Shown piece after piece: positions 1 to 5,323 of a DNA stretch of 17,216 nt. Numbering within the stretch: position 1 is the first letter of the stretch; each line of letters starts with the position of its first letter. A program made the position numbers and the translations under genes. The notes beneath the pieces are model-generated. The model searched no databases. It was not told the origin of the DNA and saw only the letters and a list, made by a program, of their open reading frames with translations. The stretch is from NCBI GenBank assembly GCA_938040655.1, contig CALHZK010000020.1, positions 1 to 17,216 on the forward strand, written 5' to 3'. Source of the DNA: an uncultured Candidatus Saccharibacteria bacterium (GTDB lineage Bacteria > Patescibacteriota > Saccharimonadia > Saccharimonadales > Saccharimonadaceae).

Positions 1-3000
1 CGCTGAGCGTTAAAAACAACGGCGAGTTCGTCTACACCAGCGAGCTGATCCGAGTTATTTCCGAGTTCAAGCAGAGCGGCCTCACCCCGGCGGAGTTGCG
101 GCTAGTGATGGCGGATAACCAGCGCGCTATCGCCGACATCACCTCTGATATCCAGCAGGTATTTGCTGCCAAGATTTCTAAAAAAACCATTGAACTATTT
201 GCGCCGCTGGCAGAGAAGATTGCCGAGAGAATCGGCGAGGAAAATGCTGCGAAAACTAGCAAGGGAGGCGCTACAGAACTTTCTGAAAATACGGCTAGCT
301 CAGCACCACATCACGCCGCACCGTCCGCCAATCTGCCATCCTCCATCACCCCGTACGCTCAGGTCCTGGCGCTTAGCATCGCCCACGCGGCCCAAGAGGC
401 GATTGACGCCAACTCCACCAAACCACTGACCGCCTGGAAAAACAAGTGGTGTGAAAAGAACGCCGGCGGTGAGTTTGTCCTGAAAGATTTTGCCGCCAGC
501 GAGAAATTATCCGCCGCCATTGACGTCTACGACGCATACGGCAACGTGCTGACCGAACGCTCGCTATTTGACTACGACGACATGATTTTGTCGGTCATTC
601 AAGCCTGCGAGTCCCACCCGGAACTGCGCGCCAACCTCCAGGAGCAATATCAATTCATCATGGTCGATGAATTTCAAGACACCAACCTGGCGCAGCTGCG
701 GCTGCTGTTCGACCTGACTGGTAGTGAGGACAATCCCAACATCATGGCGGTCGGCGACGACGACCAGGCGATTTTCAGTTTTCAGGGCGCGGACGTTGGC
801 AATATTCAGCGCTTCCGCCAGCACTATCACGACCCAAAAATCATCGTGCTGACGGACAATTACCGCTCGGCGGCTGATATCCTGACGGCGGCGCGCGGAG
901 TGATCACCCAAGGAACGGATCGCCTGGAGAACACCATTAACGGCTTGTCAAAGCAATTGACCGCGCATGCGTCTGGTCGCGGCGCGCGGGTTGAAATCCA
1001 GGAATTTACCTCGGTGAGCGAGGAGCGGGCAGGGGTAGCTAGGCAAATTGCCGAGCTGATTAAACGCGGCGAAGACCCAGCGCATATCACCGTCATCGCC
1101 CGCCATCACAGGGAGCTGATCGAGCTGCTGCCATATCTGTACCGCCAGAACCTAAAGGTCAATTACGAGCGCCACGACGATATTTTAGAGCAAGATATCA
1201 TTCAGGCGCTGGACAAGCTGGCGCGGGTCGTCATGGCGATTCATCAGAATGATCTTGACGCCGCTAACAGCCTACTACCAGAGGTCATCGCTCATCCGGC
1301 GTTCGGCTTTTCGGCGCTGGATATCTGGCGATTAAGCCTTCATGCGTATAAGAATCGGCAGCTGTGGCTGGAGAGTATGCTGGCGAACAGCACCTTTCAG
1401 CCATTTGGCGAGTGGCTGCTGGAGCGGGCAAAGGACGTGCCGAATTTGCCGCTGGAGGAGCAGTTGGATAAGTTGTTGGGGTTGGAGATAGACGCTGGGA
1501 TTACTCTAATCGACTCCTCTTTACGCGCCGGGCGTCAGAGGACGCTCGGGCTGCAATCGCTGTACGGAGTCGATCAGAGCAATTCCAGCAGTGCTTGCTC
1601 CGACAAGAATACTTTACCGCCAACTAACGAGGACACCCGGGCGATAGTCGCTGTACGGAGTTCTGAGGAAAGCTCCTCCCCCACCTCTCTCGCCGCCCAC
1701 TACTTCTCGCCCCAAGCCCTCGCCGAACACCCCGACGCCTACTTGACCACGCTCGAGAGCCTGCGCACGCTGCGCCAAAAACTGCGCGACCGCGTGACCG
1801 ACGCGGCGCCGACACTGGATGATTTTTTGATCTTCATCGACCTGCACCGCTCGACCAAAACCCGCCTGACGCACATCCGCCCCCAGGCCAGCGCCCTCGG
1901 CGGCGCCATCAACCTGATGACCGCCCACAAATCCAAGGGTCTGGAATTCCCACACGTTTTCGTCATCGGGGCAATCGACAGCGCGTGGGGCGAGAAAGTC
2001 CGCTCGCGCTCGCGACTGATTCGCTATCCTGCCAACCTCCAGCTCCAGCCCGCCGGCACCAGCTACGACGAACGGCTGCGGCTATTCTTTGTGGCGATGA
2101 CCCGCGCCAAAACCACCTTGACCATGACCTATTCTCAGACCAACGACGCCGGCAGCGACACCATGATCGCCAGCTTTCTGACCGACCACACGCCGACCAT
2201 TGTCCCCACCGCCGACACGCCCACAGCACAAATTACCGTGGCGCGCACCGACTGGAGCACGCGGCTGAGCGCGCCAACCACCACAGCGTTAAAAGACTTG
2301 CTGGCACCAGTGCTAGAGACTTACAAGCTCTCCGCCACGCACCTCAATAACTTCCTCGATGTCTCGCGCGGCGGCCCGCAGCACTTTCTGCTGAATAATC
2401 TGCTGCATTTTCCATCTGCCAAAGGCCCTGCCGCTGGCTACGGCACCGCCATCCACGCCACGTTGGCGTATCTACACAACCACTACCGAGCAACCGGTCA
2501 GCTGCTCGATCCGCCAGCAACCCAGCACTACTTCGACCAGCAGCTCAGCCAGCAGCAGCTCTCACCGGTGGATTATCAAGCCTACCAGCAGCGGGGGCAG
2601 GCCAGCCTGCAGCAGCTACAAGCCAGCGGCGCCGTCCGTTTCAGCCGGCAGCAGCAGGCCGAGCTTAACCTGGCTGGCCAACAGAGCAGACTGGGTGAGG
2701 CCCGCCTGACCGGCCTGCTCGACCTCGCCGAGATCGACCAGGCAGCCAAGACGATCCAAGTGACTGATTACAAAACTGGCCAGCCCGCCCGCAGCTGGCA
2801 CGGCCGCACTGACTACGAAAAAATCAAGCTCCACAAGTACCGCCAGCAGCTGATGTTTTATCAACTCTTGGTGGAGTCCTCGCGCGATTATGGCCACCTC
2901 AGCTTCACCGGTGCCCGCCTGCAGTTCGTCGAGCCAGATAGCAAAACTGGCGAGATCCTCAGCCTAGAAGATAGCTTCTCGCGAGAAGAGCTGGCGAAAT

Positions 3001-3128
3001 TTGCCCAACTAATCAGCGCCGTCTGGCAGAAGATCACCACCCTGGAGTTACCAGATGTATCTGGCTATTCAGCGGATTATAAGGGAGTGCGAGCGTTTGA
3101 GGAGGATTTGCTGACAGGGGCGGAGTAG
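1..3128 (+). CDS. UvrD/PcrA-like superfamily 1 helicase with C-terminal RecB-like nuclease domain (5' partial)
   Basis: ATP-dependent DNA helicase for repair or recombination, fused to a PD-(D/E)XK nuclease fold. The frame is open from base 3 to the TGA-free 5' window edge, so the start and the Walker A motif lie upstream; 1041 codons are visible. Helicase motifs seen in order: Walker B VDEFQDTN (663-686), motif III VGDDDQAIFSFQGA (750-791), motif IV LTDNYRS (about 849-869), motif V TAHKSKGLEF (about 1920-1950) and motif VI FFVAMTRAK (about 2085-2111). The C-terminal third has GLLDLAEID (about 2716-2742) and VTDYKTG (about 2758-2779), the usual D and D-x-K acidic/lysine signature of RecB-type nucleases. 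A low-complexity Ser/Thr-rich stretch at about 1505-1690, between motifs IV and V, carries inverted and direct repeats and looks inserted; a second Ala/Ser/Pro-rich stretch lies at about 240-345. The gene ends 20 bases before the promoter of the next transcript. Family call is secure; exact orthology (PcrA, AddA/RecB-like) is not. Confidence 0.93.
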   Translation, partial: LSVKNNGEFVYTSELIRVISEFKQSGLTPAELRLVMADNQRAIADITSDIQQVFAAKISKKTIELFAPLAEKIAERIGEENAAKTSKGGATELSENTASSAPHHAAPSANLPSSITPYAQVLALSIAHAAQEAIDANSTKPLTAWKNKWCEKNAGGEFVLKDFAASEKLSAAIDVYDAYGNVLTERSLFDYDDMILSVIQACESHPELRANLQEQYQFIMVDEFQDTNLAQLRLLFDLTGSEDNPNIMAVGDDDQAIFSFQGADVGNIQRFRQHYHDPKIIVLTDNYRSAADILTAARGVITQGTDRLENTINGLSKQLTAHASGRGARVEIQEFTSVSEERAGVARQIAELIKRGEDPAHITVIARHHRELIELLPYLYRQNLKVNYERHDDILEQDIIQALDKLARVVMAIHQNDLDAANSLLPEVIAHPAFGFSALDIWRLSLHAYKNRQLWLESMLANSTFQPFGEWLLERAKDVPNLPLEEQLDKLLGLEIDAGITLIDSSLRAGRQRTLGLQSLYGVDQSNSSSACSDKNTLPPTNEDTRAIVAVRSSEESSSPTSLAAHYFSPQALAEHPDAYLTTLESLRTLRQKLRDRVTDAAPTLDDFLIFIDLHRSTKTRLTHIRPQASALGGAINLMTAHKSKGLEFPHVFVIGAIDSAWGEKVRSRSRLIRYPANLQLQPAGTSYDERLRLFFVAMTRAKTTLTMTYSQTNDAGSDTMIASFLTDHTPTIVPTADTPTAQITVARTDWSTRLSAPTTTALKDLLAPVLETYKLSATHLNNFLDVSRGGPQHFLLNNLLHFPSAKGPAAGYGTAIHATLAYLHNHYRATGQLLDPPATQHYFDQQLSQQQLSPVDYQAYQQRGQASLQQLQASGAVRFSRQQQAELNLAGQQSRLGEARLTGLLDLAEIDQAAKTIQVTDYKTGQPARSWHGRTDYEKIKLHKYRQQLMFYQLLVESSRDYGHLSFTGARLQFVEPDSKTGEILSLEDSFSREELAKFAQLISAVWQKITTLELPDVSGYSADYKGVRAFEEDLLTGAE
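1504..1661. repeat. Inverted and direct repeats inside a coding insertion of the helicase gene
   Basis: Arms CTCTAATCGACTCC (1504-1517) and GGAGTCGATCAGAG (1566-1579) pair at 13 of 14 positions (one A-C mismatch). Inside lies a small hairpin, GCGTC (1532-1536) with GACGC (1541-1545). The 14-mer TCGCTGTACGGAGT occurs at 1557-1570 and again at 1648-1661 as a direct repeat. The encoded segment is Ser/Thr-rich and matches no helicase motif, so the block looks like an in-frame insertion in the 2B region. Confidence 0.7.
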
Positions 3129-3147
3129 ACAATTATCACAAAATGTA

Positions 3148-3176
3148 TTGACATTTCTTGATTTTATTGATATAAA
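3148..3176 (+). promoter_or_regulatory. Consensus sigma70-type promoter of the large structured RNA
   Basis: TTGACA at 3148-3153, a 17-nt spacer, then TATAAA at 3171-3176. The surrounding 60 bases are markedly AT-rich compared with the GC-rich flanks. Predicted start of transcription is about 3181-3184. It is the only promoter in the window with both a perfect -35 and a near-perfect -10, as expected for an abundant stable RNA. Confidence 0.85.
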
Positions 3177-3195
3177 TAGAATTGCTTTTGTTCGT

Positions 3196-3290
3196 GGAGC
3201 TAACTCTTGGTGAGGCATCGCAAATGATACCAAACCCTGACCATGCTTCGCACAAAAGCATGGTTCGACAGGGGAGTTAGCTCTTTTCTA
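3196..3290 (+). promoter_or_regulatory. 5' junction element followed by a U-run, possible attenuator
   Basis: The first about 95 nt of the transcript fold into a closed junction: outer stem GAGCTAACTC/GAGTTAGCTC (3197-3206/3274-3283), an inner 5-bp stem TTGGT/ACCAA (3207-3211/3229-3233), and a coaxial hairpin CCCTG/CAGGG (3235-3239/3269-3273) over ACCATGCT/AGCATGGT (3240-3247/3257-3264). The outer stem runs straight into TTTT CTAT, the shape of an intrinsic terminator. It could therefore be a stand-alone small RNA, a riboswitch-like attenuator for the downstream small ORF, or simply the 5' domain of the large RNA. I recognise no known riboswitch consensus. Confidence 0.5.
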
Positions 3291-3325
3291 TCGCCGCAAC
3301 CGCGGCGGGGAGGGGTTGAAAACCC

Positions 3326-3490
3326 ATGACCTATACCGACGCCGACCACGAGGCCGCCTTGCGGGCGGCCCGGAACGGTCAGGCAACCGCAGAGCAGGAG
3401 CGCAAGCTCCAGGAGGCGGCCAGCCAAACTGGTCCTCGCGGCCGTGAAGCCGCGAGAGCTCTAGAAGAGTTCTACGACAAGAAGCGATGA
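3326..3490 (+). CDS. Small ORF (54 aa) inside the structured RNA, unrecognised
   Basis: ATG at 3326, TGA at 3488-3490. A purine-rich GGGGAGGGG (3307-3315) lies upstream, with a small hairpin (3313-3317/3321-3325) between it and the ATG. The predicted product begins MTYTDADHEAALRAA and ends ALEEFYDKKR; it is rich in Ala, Glu, Arg and Gln, strongly charged, without Cys or hydrophobic segments, and looks like two amphipathic helices around a TGPRG turn. Codon third positions are mostly G/C, like the real genes nearby. Against it: the same bases form at least four hairpins, including one with a GNRA loop, so RNA structure alone might explain the sequence. A 12-bp perfect hairpin (3472-3483/3493-3504) spans the stop codon. 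No function can be assigned. Confidence 0.45.
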   Translation: MTYTDADHEAALRAARNGQATAEQERKLQEAASQTGPRGREAARALEEFYDKKR

Positions 3491-3794
3491 GTTTCTTGTC
3501 GTAGCAGGGCGGCCAACCCCCGTGCAGGGGTTGGGAGAGTAGGATGTCAATGACGCCATCCTATCCGCCAAAAAACTGAGGAAGGCCGATTAAGACTCTC
3601 TGTTATCTGGGGTTTTACCCTGGATGACAGATATGAGCGGTCGGTCTTCCTCTCCCTCCCGGGGTCCATGCCCCCGGGGCCCCTAGCCTGCCCTTGCGTG
3701 ATGAGGCAGGTTAGGGTGACACTGAAGGAGGGAATTAACCGCCCCCTCCTTCAGTCGCCCTTGCTCCCGCGAGGTGTATGGGAGCAAGGGCAGA

Positions 3795-3876
3795 GAGGGC
3801 TAAGCAGTCGGTGCTACCTTCCCGTGGACAATGGAGTCCACGGATGCAGGTGCGGGTTCGATTCCCGCTAGCCCTC
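3795..3876 (+). ncRNA. tRNA-like structure with replaced anticodon arm
   Basis: Acceptor AGGGCTA (3796-3802) pairs perfectly with TAGCCCT (3869-3875), with one more G-C pair outside (3795/3876). Directly before the 3' strand is a canonical T arm, GCGGG-TTCGATT-CCCGC (3852-3868). A shortened D arm AGC-AGTCGGT-GCT (3803-3815) keeps the GG of a D loop. The anticodon arm is replaced by a longer helix: ACCT/AGGT (3816-3819/3848-3851), a small internal loop, then CCGTGGAC/GTCCACGG (3822-3829/3836-3843) closed by the 6-nt loop AATGGA. There is no 7-nt anticodon loop and no encoded CCA (CTGG follows). The D-to-T distance is about 13 nt longer than in a normal type I tRNA. It resembles the tRNA-like domain of tmRNA capped by a hairpin; it is not a decodable tRNA. 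Confidence 0.75.
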
Positions 3877-3932
3877 CTGGAGTCGGCTGCAACGACGCAG
3901 CTGACTCTAAAGACCGAGAGGCCAGATCGGAC

Positions 3933-4000
3933 CGCCTAGCTTATTCTCTTTCATGCTGGAGAATAAGCTAGGCGCTGGTGCTTCCCCAATTGGGGAAGCA
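3933..4000 (+). repeat. Two adjacent long perfect hairpins in the 3' part of the large RNA
   Basis: A 16-bp perfect stem (3933-3948 with 3959-3974, 10-nt loop) is followed after four bases by a 22-nt perfect palindrome centred on AATT (3979-4000, arms TGCTTCCCC and GGGGAAGCA). These are the most stable elements of the transcript after the terminator. Confidence 0.9.
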
Positions 4001-4133
4001 GGAGACTTCAGCCTCTCCGGCTGTCCGGCCGGGAAGTCTCTCCTCTCTTACGATCCGGGCTCGCGCGAGTTCACTCGTCGAGCAGCCTCATCGTCGAGGC
4101 AGCTCCGAGCAGAACCGCGCGGGCCCGGGCCAG

Positions 4134-4168
4134 CCCCTATCTCGATGATGAGGTAGGGGTCTTTTCTT
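4134..4168 (+). terminator. Intrinsic terminator of the large RNA
   Basis: Stem CCCCTATCTC (4134-4143) with GAGGTAGGGG (4150-4159), 6-nt loop GATGAT, one T-G wobble, followed by the T-rich tract TCTTTTCTT. It ends immediately before the -10 box of the next gene. Confidence 0.88.
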
Positions 4169-4169
4169 G

Positions 4170-4178
4170 TGGTATACT
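4170..4178 (+). promoter_or_regulatory. Extended -10 promoter giving a leaderless dus mRNA
   Basis: TGGTATACT: a TGn extension plus TATACT (4173-4178). No -35 is visible; that position is taken by the preceding terminator hairpin. Start of transcription is expected about 7 nt after the box, which is the A of the ATG at 4185, so no ribosome binding site exists. Confidence 0.7.
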
Positions 4179-4184
4179 AGGCAA

Positions 4185-5306
4185 ATGACGACAATATGGC
4201 AGAGTCTCCCGCAGCCGTTTTTTGCCCTCGCGCCAATGGAGGCCGTGACTGATGTGGTGTTTCGCCAGGTGGTCACGCAGGCGGGCGCGCCGGATATCTT
4301 TTTCACAGAGTTTGCCAATGCGACCGGCTGGGTGCACGCCGGCGATCGGGCGATCGCTGGGCGGCTAGTCAAGACTGATGCCGAGCGGTCACTGATCGCC
4401 CAAATCTGGGGTGGTGAGCCCGGTGATATGGAGCAATTTGCGGCTCACTGTGCGAAGCTCGGCTTTGCCGGGATCGACATCAACATGGGCTGCCCAGCCA
4501 AGTCGGCTATCAAATCCGGCGGGGCGGCGCTGATCCGCCAGCCAGCTGTAGCCATCGCCGCTATTGCCGCCGCCAAAACTGCCGGGTTGCCAGTCAGCGT
4601 GAAAACCAGGCTCGGCTATACCTATGTCGATGAATGGCGCGAATGGCTTACGGCACTACTTGAGCAAAATATTGTCAACCTCACCATCCACTTGCGCACC
4701 AAAAAGGAAATGAGCAAAGTCCCGGCGCATTATGAACTGATCGACGACATCGTGAGTCTGCGCGACCGTATCGCCCCACAGACACTGCTGACTATCAACG
4801 GCGACATTCATAGCCGCGCCCACGGCGAGGAACTCGCCCGCCAGCACCCCGGTGTCAACGGCATCATGATCGGGCGGGGAATTTTTAGCGATCCGTTTTG
4901 CTTTGCCTGTACCGGCGCTTGGACATCTCAGAAAATAATCCGGGACCCACGTAAGCCAGCCCAGATTTTTTCTGAGATGCCACTCGCGCCAGATGCGCCA
5001 GCGCCGACGACACGCTCACGCCAAATCTCCAGTGGAGATTTAAGCGAAGAAAAGTACGCTTCAAATCAGAACGATGCACCGTTCACCAATGCTTTAGAAT
5101 ACAAATCTGAACTAATCGCCTTATTACACCACCACCTCGACCTCTTTGACCACTACCAACCGATCCTCGGCCGGCCATTCGAGACGCTTAAACGCTTCTT
5201 CAAAATCTATATTCGTGATTTCGATGGCGCCAAAGAACTACGCGAGCAGCTGATGCACACCACCGCAACACGTGAGGTACGCCAACTGCTCGAAAAATAC
5301 CAATAA
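4185..5306 (+). CDS. dus: tRNA-dihydrouridine synthase
   Basis: FMN-dependent reduction of uridines to dihydrouridine in tRNA. Seen: LAPMEAVTD (residues 15-23) at the start of the TIM barrel, DINMGCP with the catalytic Cys at 103, SVKTRLG with Lys 140, HLRT (169-172) and GIMIGRG (226-232), followed by the helical C-terminal domain. 373 aa from the ATG at 4185; an upstream TTG in frame at 4167 lies within the promoter and is rejected. The protein is longer than typical members because about 60 residues (roughly 243-303), Pro/Ser/Lys-rich and without family similarity, sit between the barrel and the helical domain. That stretch is encoded by inverted-repeat DNA. Which Dus subfamily (A, B, C) it belongs to is not clear from sequence alone. 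Its end leads directly into the promoter of the next gene. Confidence 0.95.
   Translation: MTTIWQSLPQPFFALAPMEAVTDVVFRQVVTQAGAPDIFFTEFANATGWVHAGDRAIAGRLVKTDAERSLIAQIWGGEPGDMEQFAAHCAKLGFAGIDINMGCPAKSAIKSGGAALIRQPAVAIAAIAAAKTAGLPVSVKTRLGYTYVDEWREWLTALLEQNIVNLTIHLRTKKEMSKVPAHYELIDDIVSLRDRIAPQTLLTINGDIHSRAHGEELARQHPGVNGIMIGRGIFSDPFCFACTGAWTSQKIIRDPRKPAQIFSEMPLAPDAPAPTTRSRQISSGDLSEEKYASNQNDAPFTNALEYKSELIALLHHHLDLFDHYQPILGRPFETLKRFFKIYIRDFDGAKELREQLMHTTATREVRQLLEKYQ
4924..4979. repeat. Inverted repeat in the dus insertion
   Basis: Perfect 12-bp arms CATCTCAGAAAA (4924-4935) and TTTTCTGAGATG (4968-4979) around a 32-nt loop, at the 5' edge of the non-family stretch of the dihydrouridine synthase gene. 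Confidence 0.9.
5012..5050 (+). repeat. Palindromic element copy 1, in frame inside dus
   Basis: 39-nt block with the perfect palindrome AAATCTCCAGTGGAGATTT (5023-5041, 9-bp arms, single central base) and an outer partial stem CGCT/AGCG. The block matches 16977-17015 at 35 of 39 positions. Here it is read as part of the peptide QISSGDLSEE. A further small stem AAGCG/CGCTT follows (5042-5046/5057-5061). Confidence 0.85.
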
Positions 5307-5308
5307 AA

Positions 5309-5317
5309 TGGTATAAT
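5309..5317 (+). promoter_or_regulatory. Extended -10 promoter giving a leaderless mRNA
   Basis: TGGTATAAT: TGn plus a perfect TATAAT (5312-5317). The ATG at 5324 lies exactly 7 nt downstream, where transcription would begin. It sits 2 nt after the dus stop codon and has no Shine-Dalgarno site. Confidence 0.75.
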
Positions 5318-5323
5318 ACGTGT

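Larger units (their letters stand above)
3183..4166 (+). ncRNA. Large structured RNA, about 980 nt, family not recognised
   Basis: One transcription unit from the 3148-3176 promoter to the 4134-4168 terminator, packed with hairpins and lacking any long credible protein gene. Main stems: 3197-3206/3274-3283 (closing a junction with 3240-3247/3257-3264), 3292-3297/3302-3307, 3352-3358/3364-3370, 3397-3401/3406-3410 (GCAA tetraloop), 3435-3442/3449-3456, 3472-3483/3493-3504, a three-way junction 3508-3512/3565-3569 with 3513-3520/3527-3534 and 3540-3546/3557-3563, 3578-3589/3641-3652 with 3600-3607/3623-3630, 3658-3664/3672-3678, 3681-3692/3705-3716, 3721-3732/3744-3755, 3757-3768/3780-3791, a tRNA-like fold 3795-3876, 3880-3890/3897-3907, 3933-3948/3959-3974, palindrome 3979-4000, 4002-4009/4033-4040, 4055-4067/4116-4128. 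Where long stems are imperfect the deviation is a G-U wobble, evidence for selection on RNA folding. Not RNase P RNA, SRP RNA or a canonical tmRNA by the motifs I can check. Size and an embedded tRNA-like fold recall ornate RNAs such as GOLLD or ROOL, but I see no sequence match to claim. Confidence 0.8.

Noticed and set aside
2975..2988. 14-nt perfect palindrome CTTCTCGCGAGAAG in the helicase gene
   Set aside because: It lies in a normal-looking coding stretch, is short, and has no second copy in the window; chance is adequate.
3257..3276. GGTTCGACAGGGG resembles the conserved 5' end of tmRNA
   Set aside because: It lies in the 3' strand of a local hairpin, is one base short of the tmRNA consensus, and pairs with nothing like a tmRNA 3' end; no tag ending in Ala-Ala is found.
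3200..3427. Minus-strand open frame across the 5' part of the RNA region
   Set aside because: It is antisense to the promoter-terminator unit, has no ribosome binding site, and overlaps the better supported small ORF.
3570..3600. GAGGAAGGCC resembles the RNase P RNA motif GAGGAAAGTCC
   Set aside because: The match is weak, it is fully used in a local 12-bp stem, and the other universally conserved RNase P RNA segments are missing.
3796..3875. A normal tRNA gene
   Set aside because: There is no 7-nt anticodon loop, the D stem has only 3 pairs, position 8 is not T and no CCA follows.
3668..4156. Two plus-strand open frames (67 codons each, 3668-3871 and 3953-4156) in the RNA region
   Set aside because: They run straight through perfect stems and the tRNA-like fold, have no Shine-Dalgarno site, and their Pro/Arg/Cys-rich products look like no protein.
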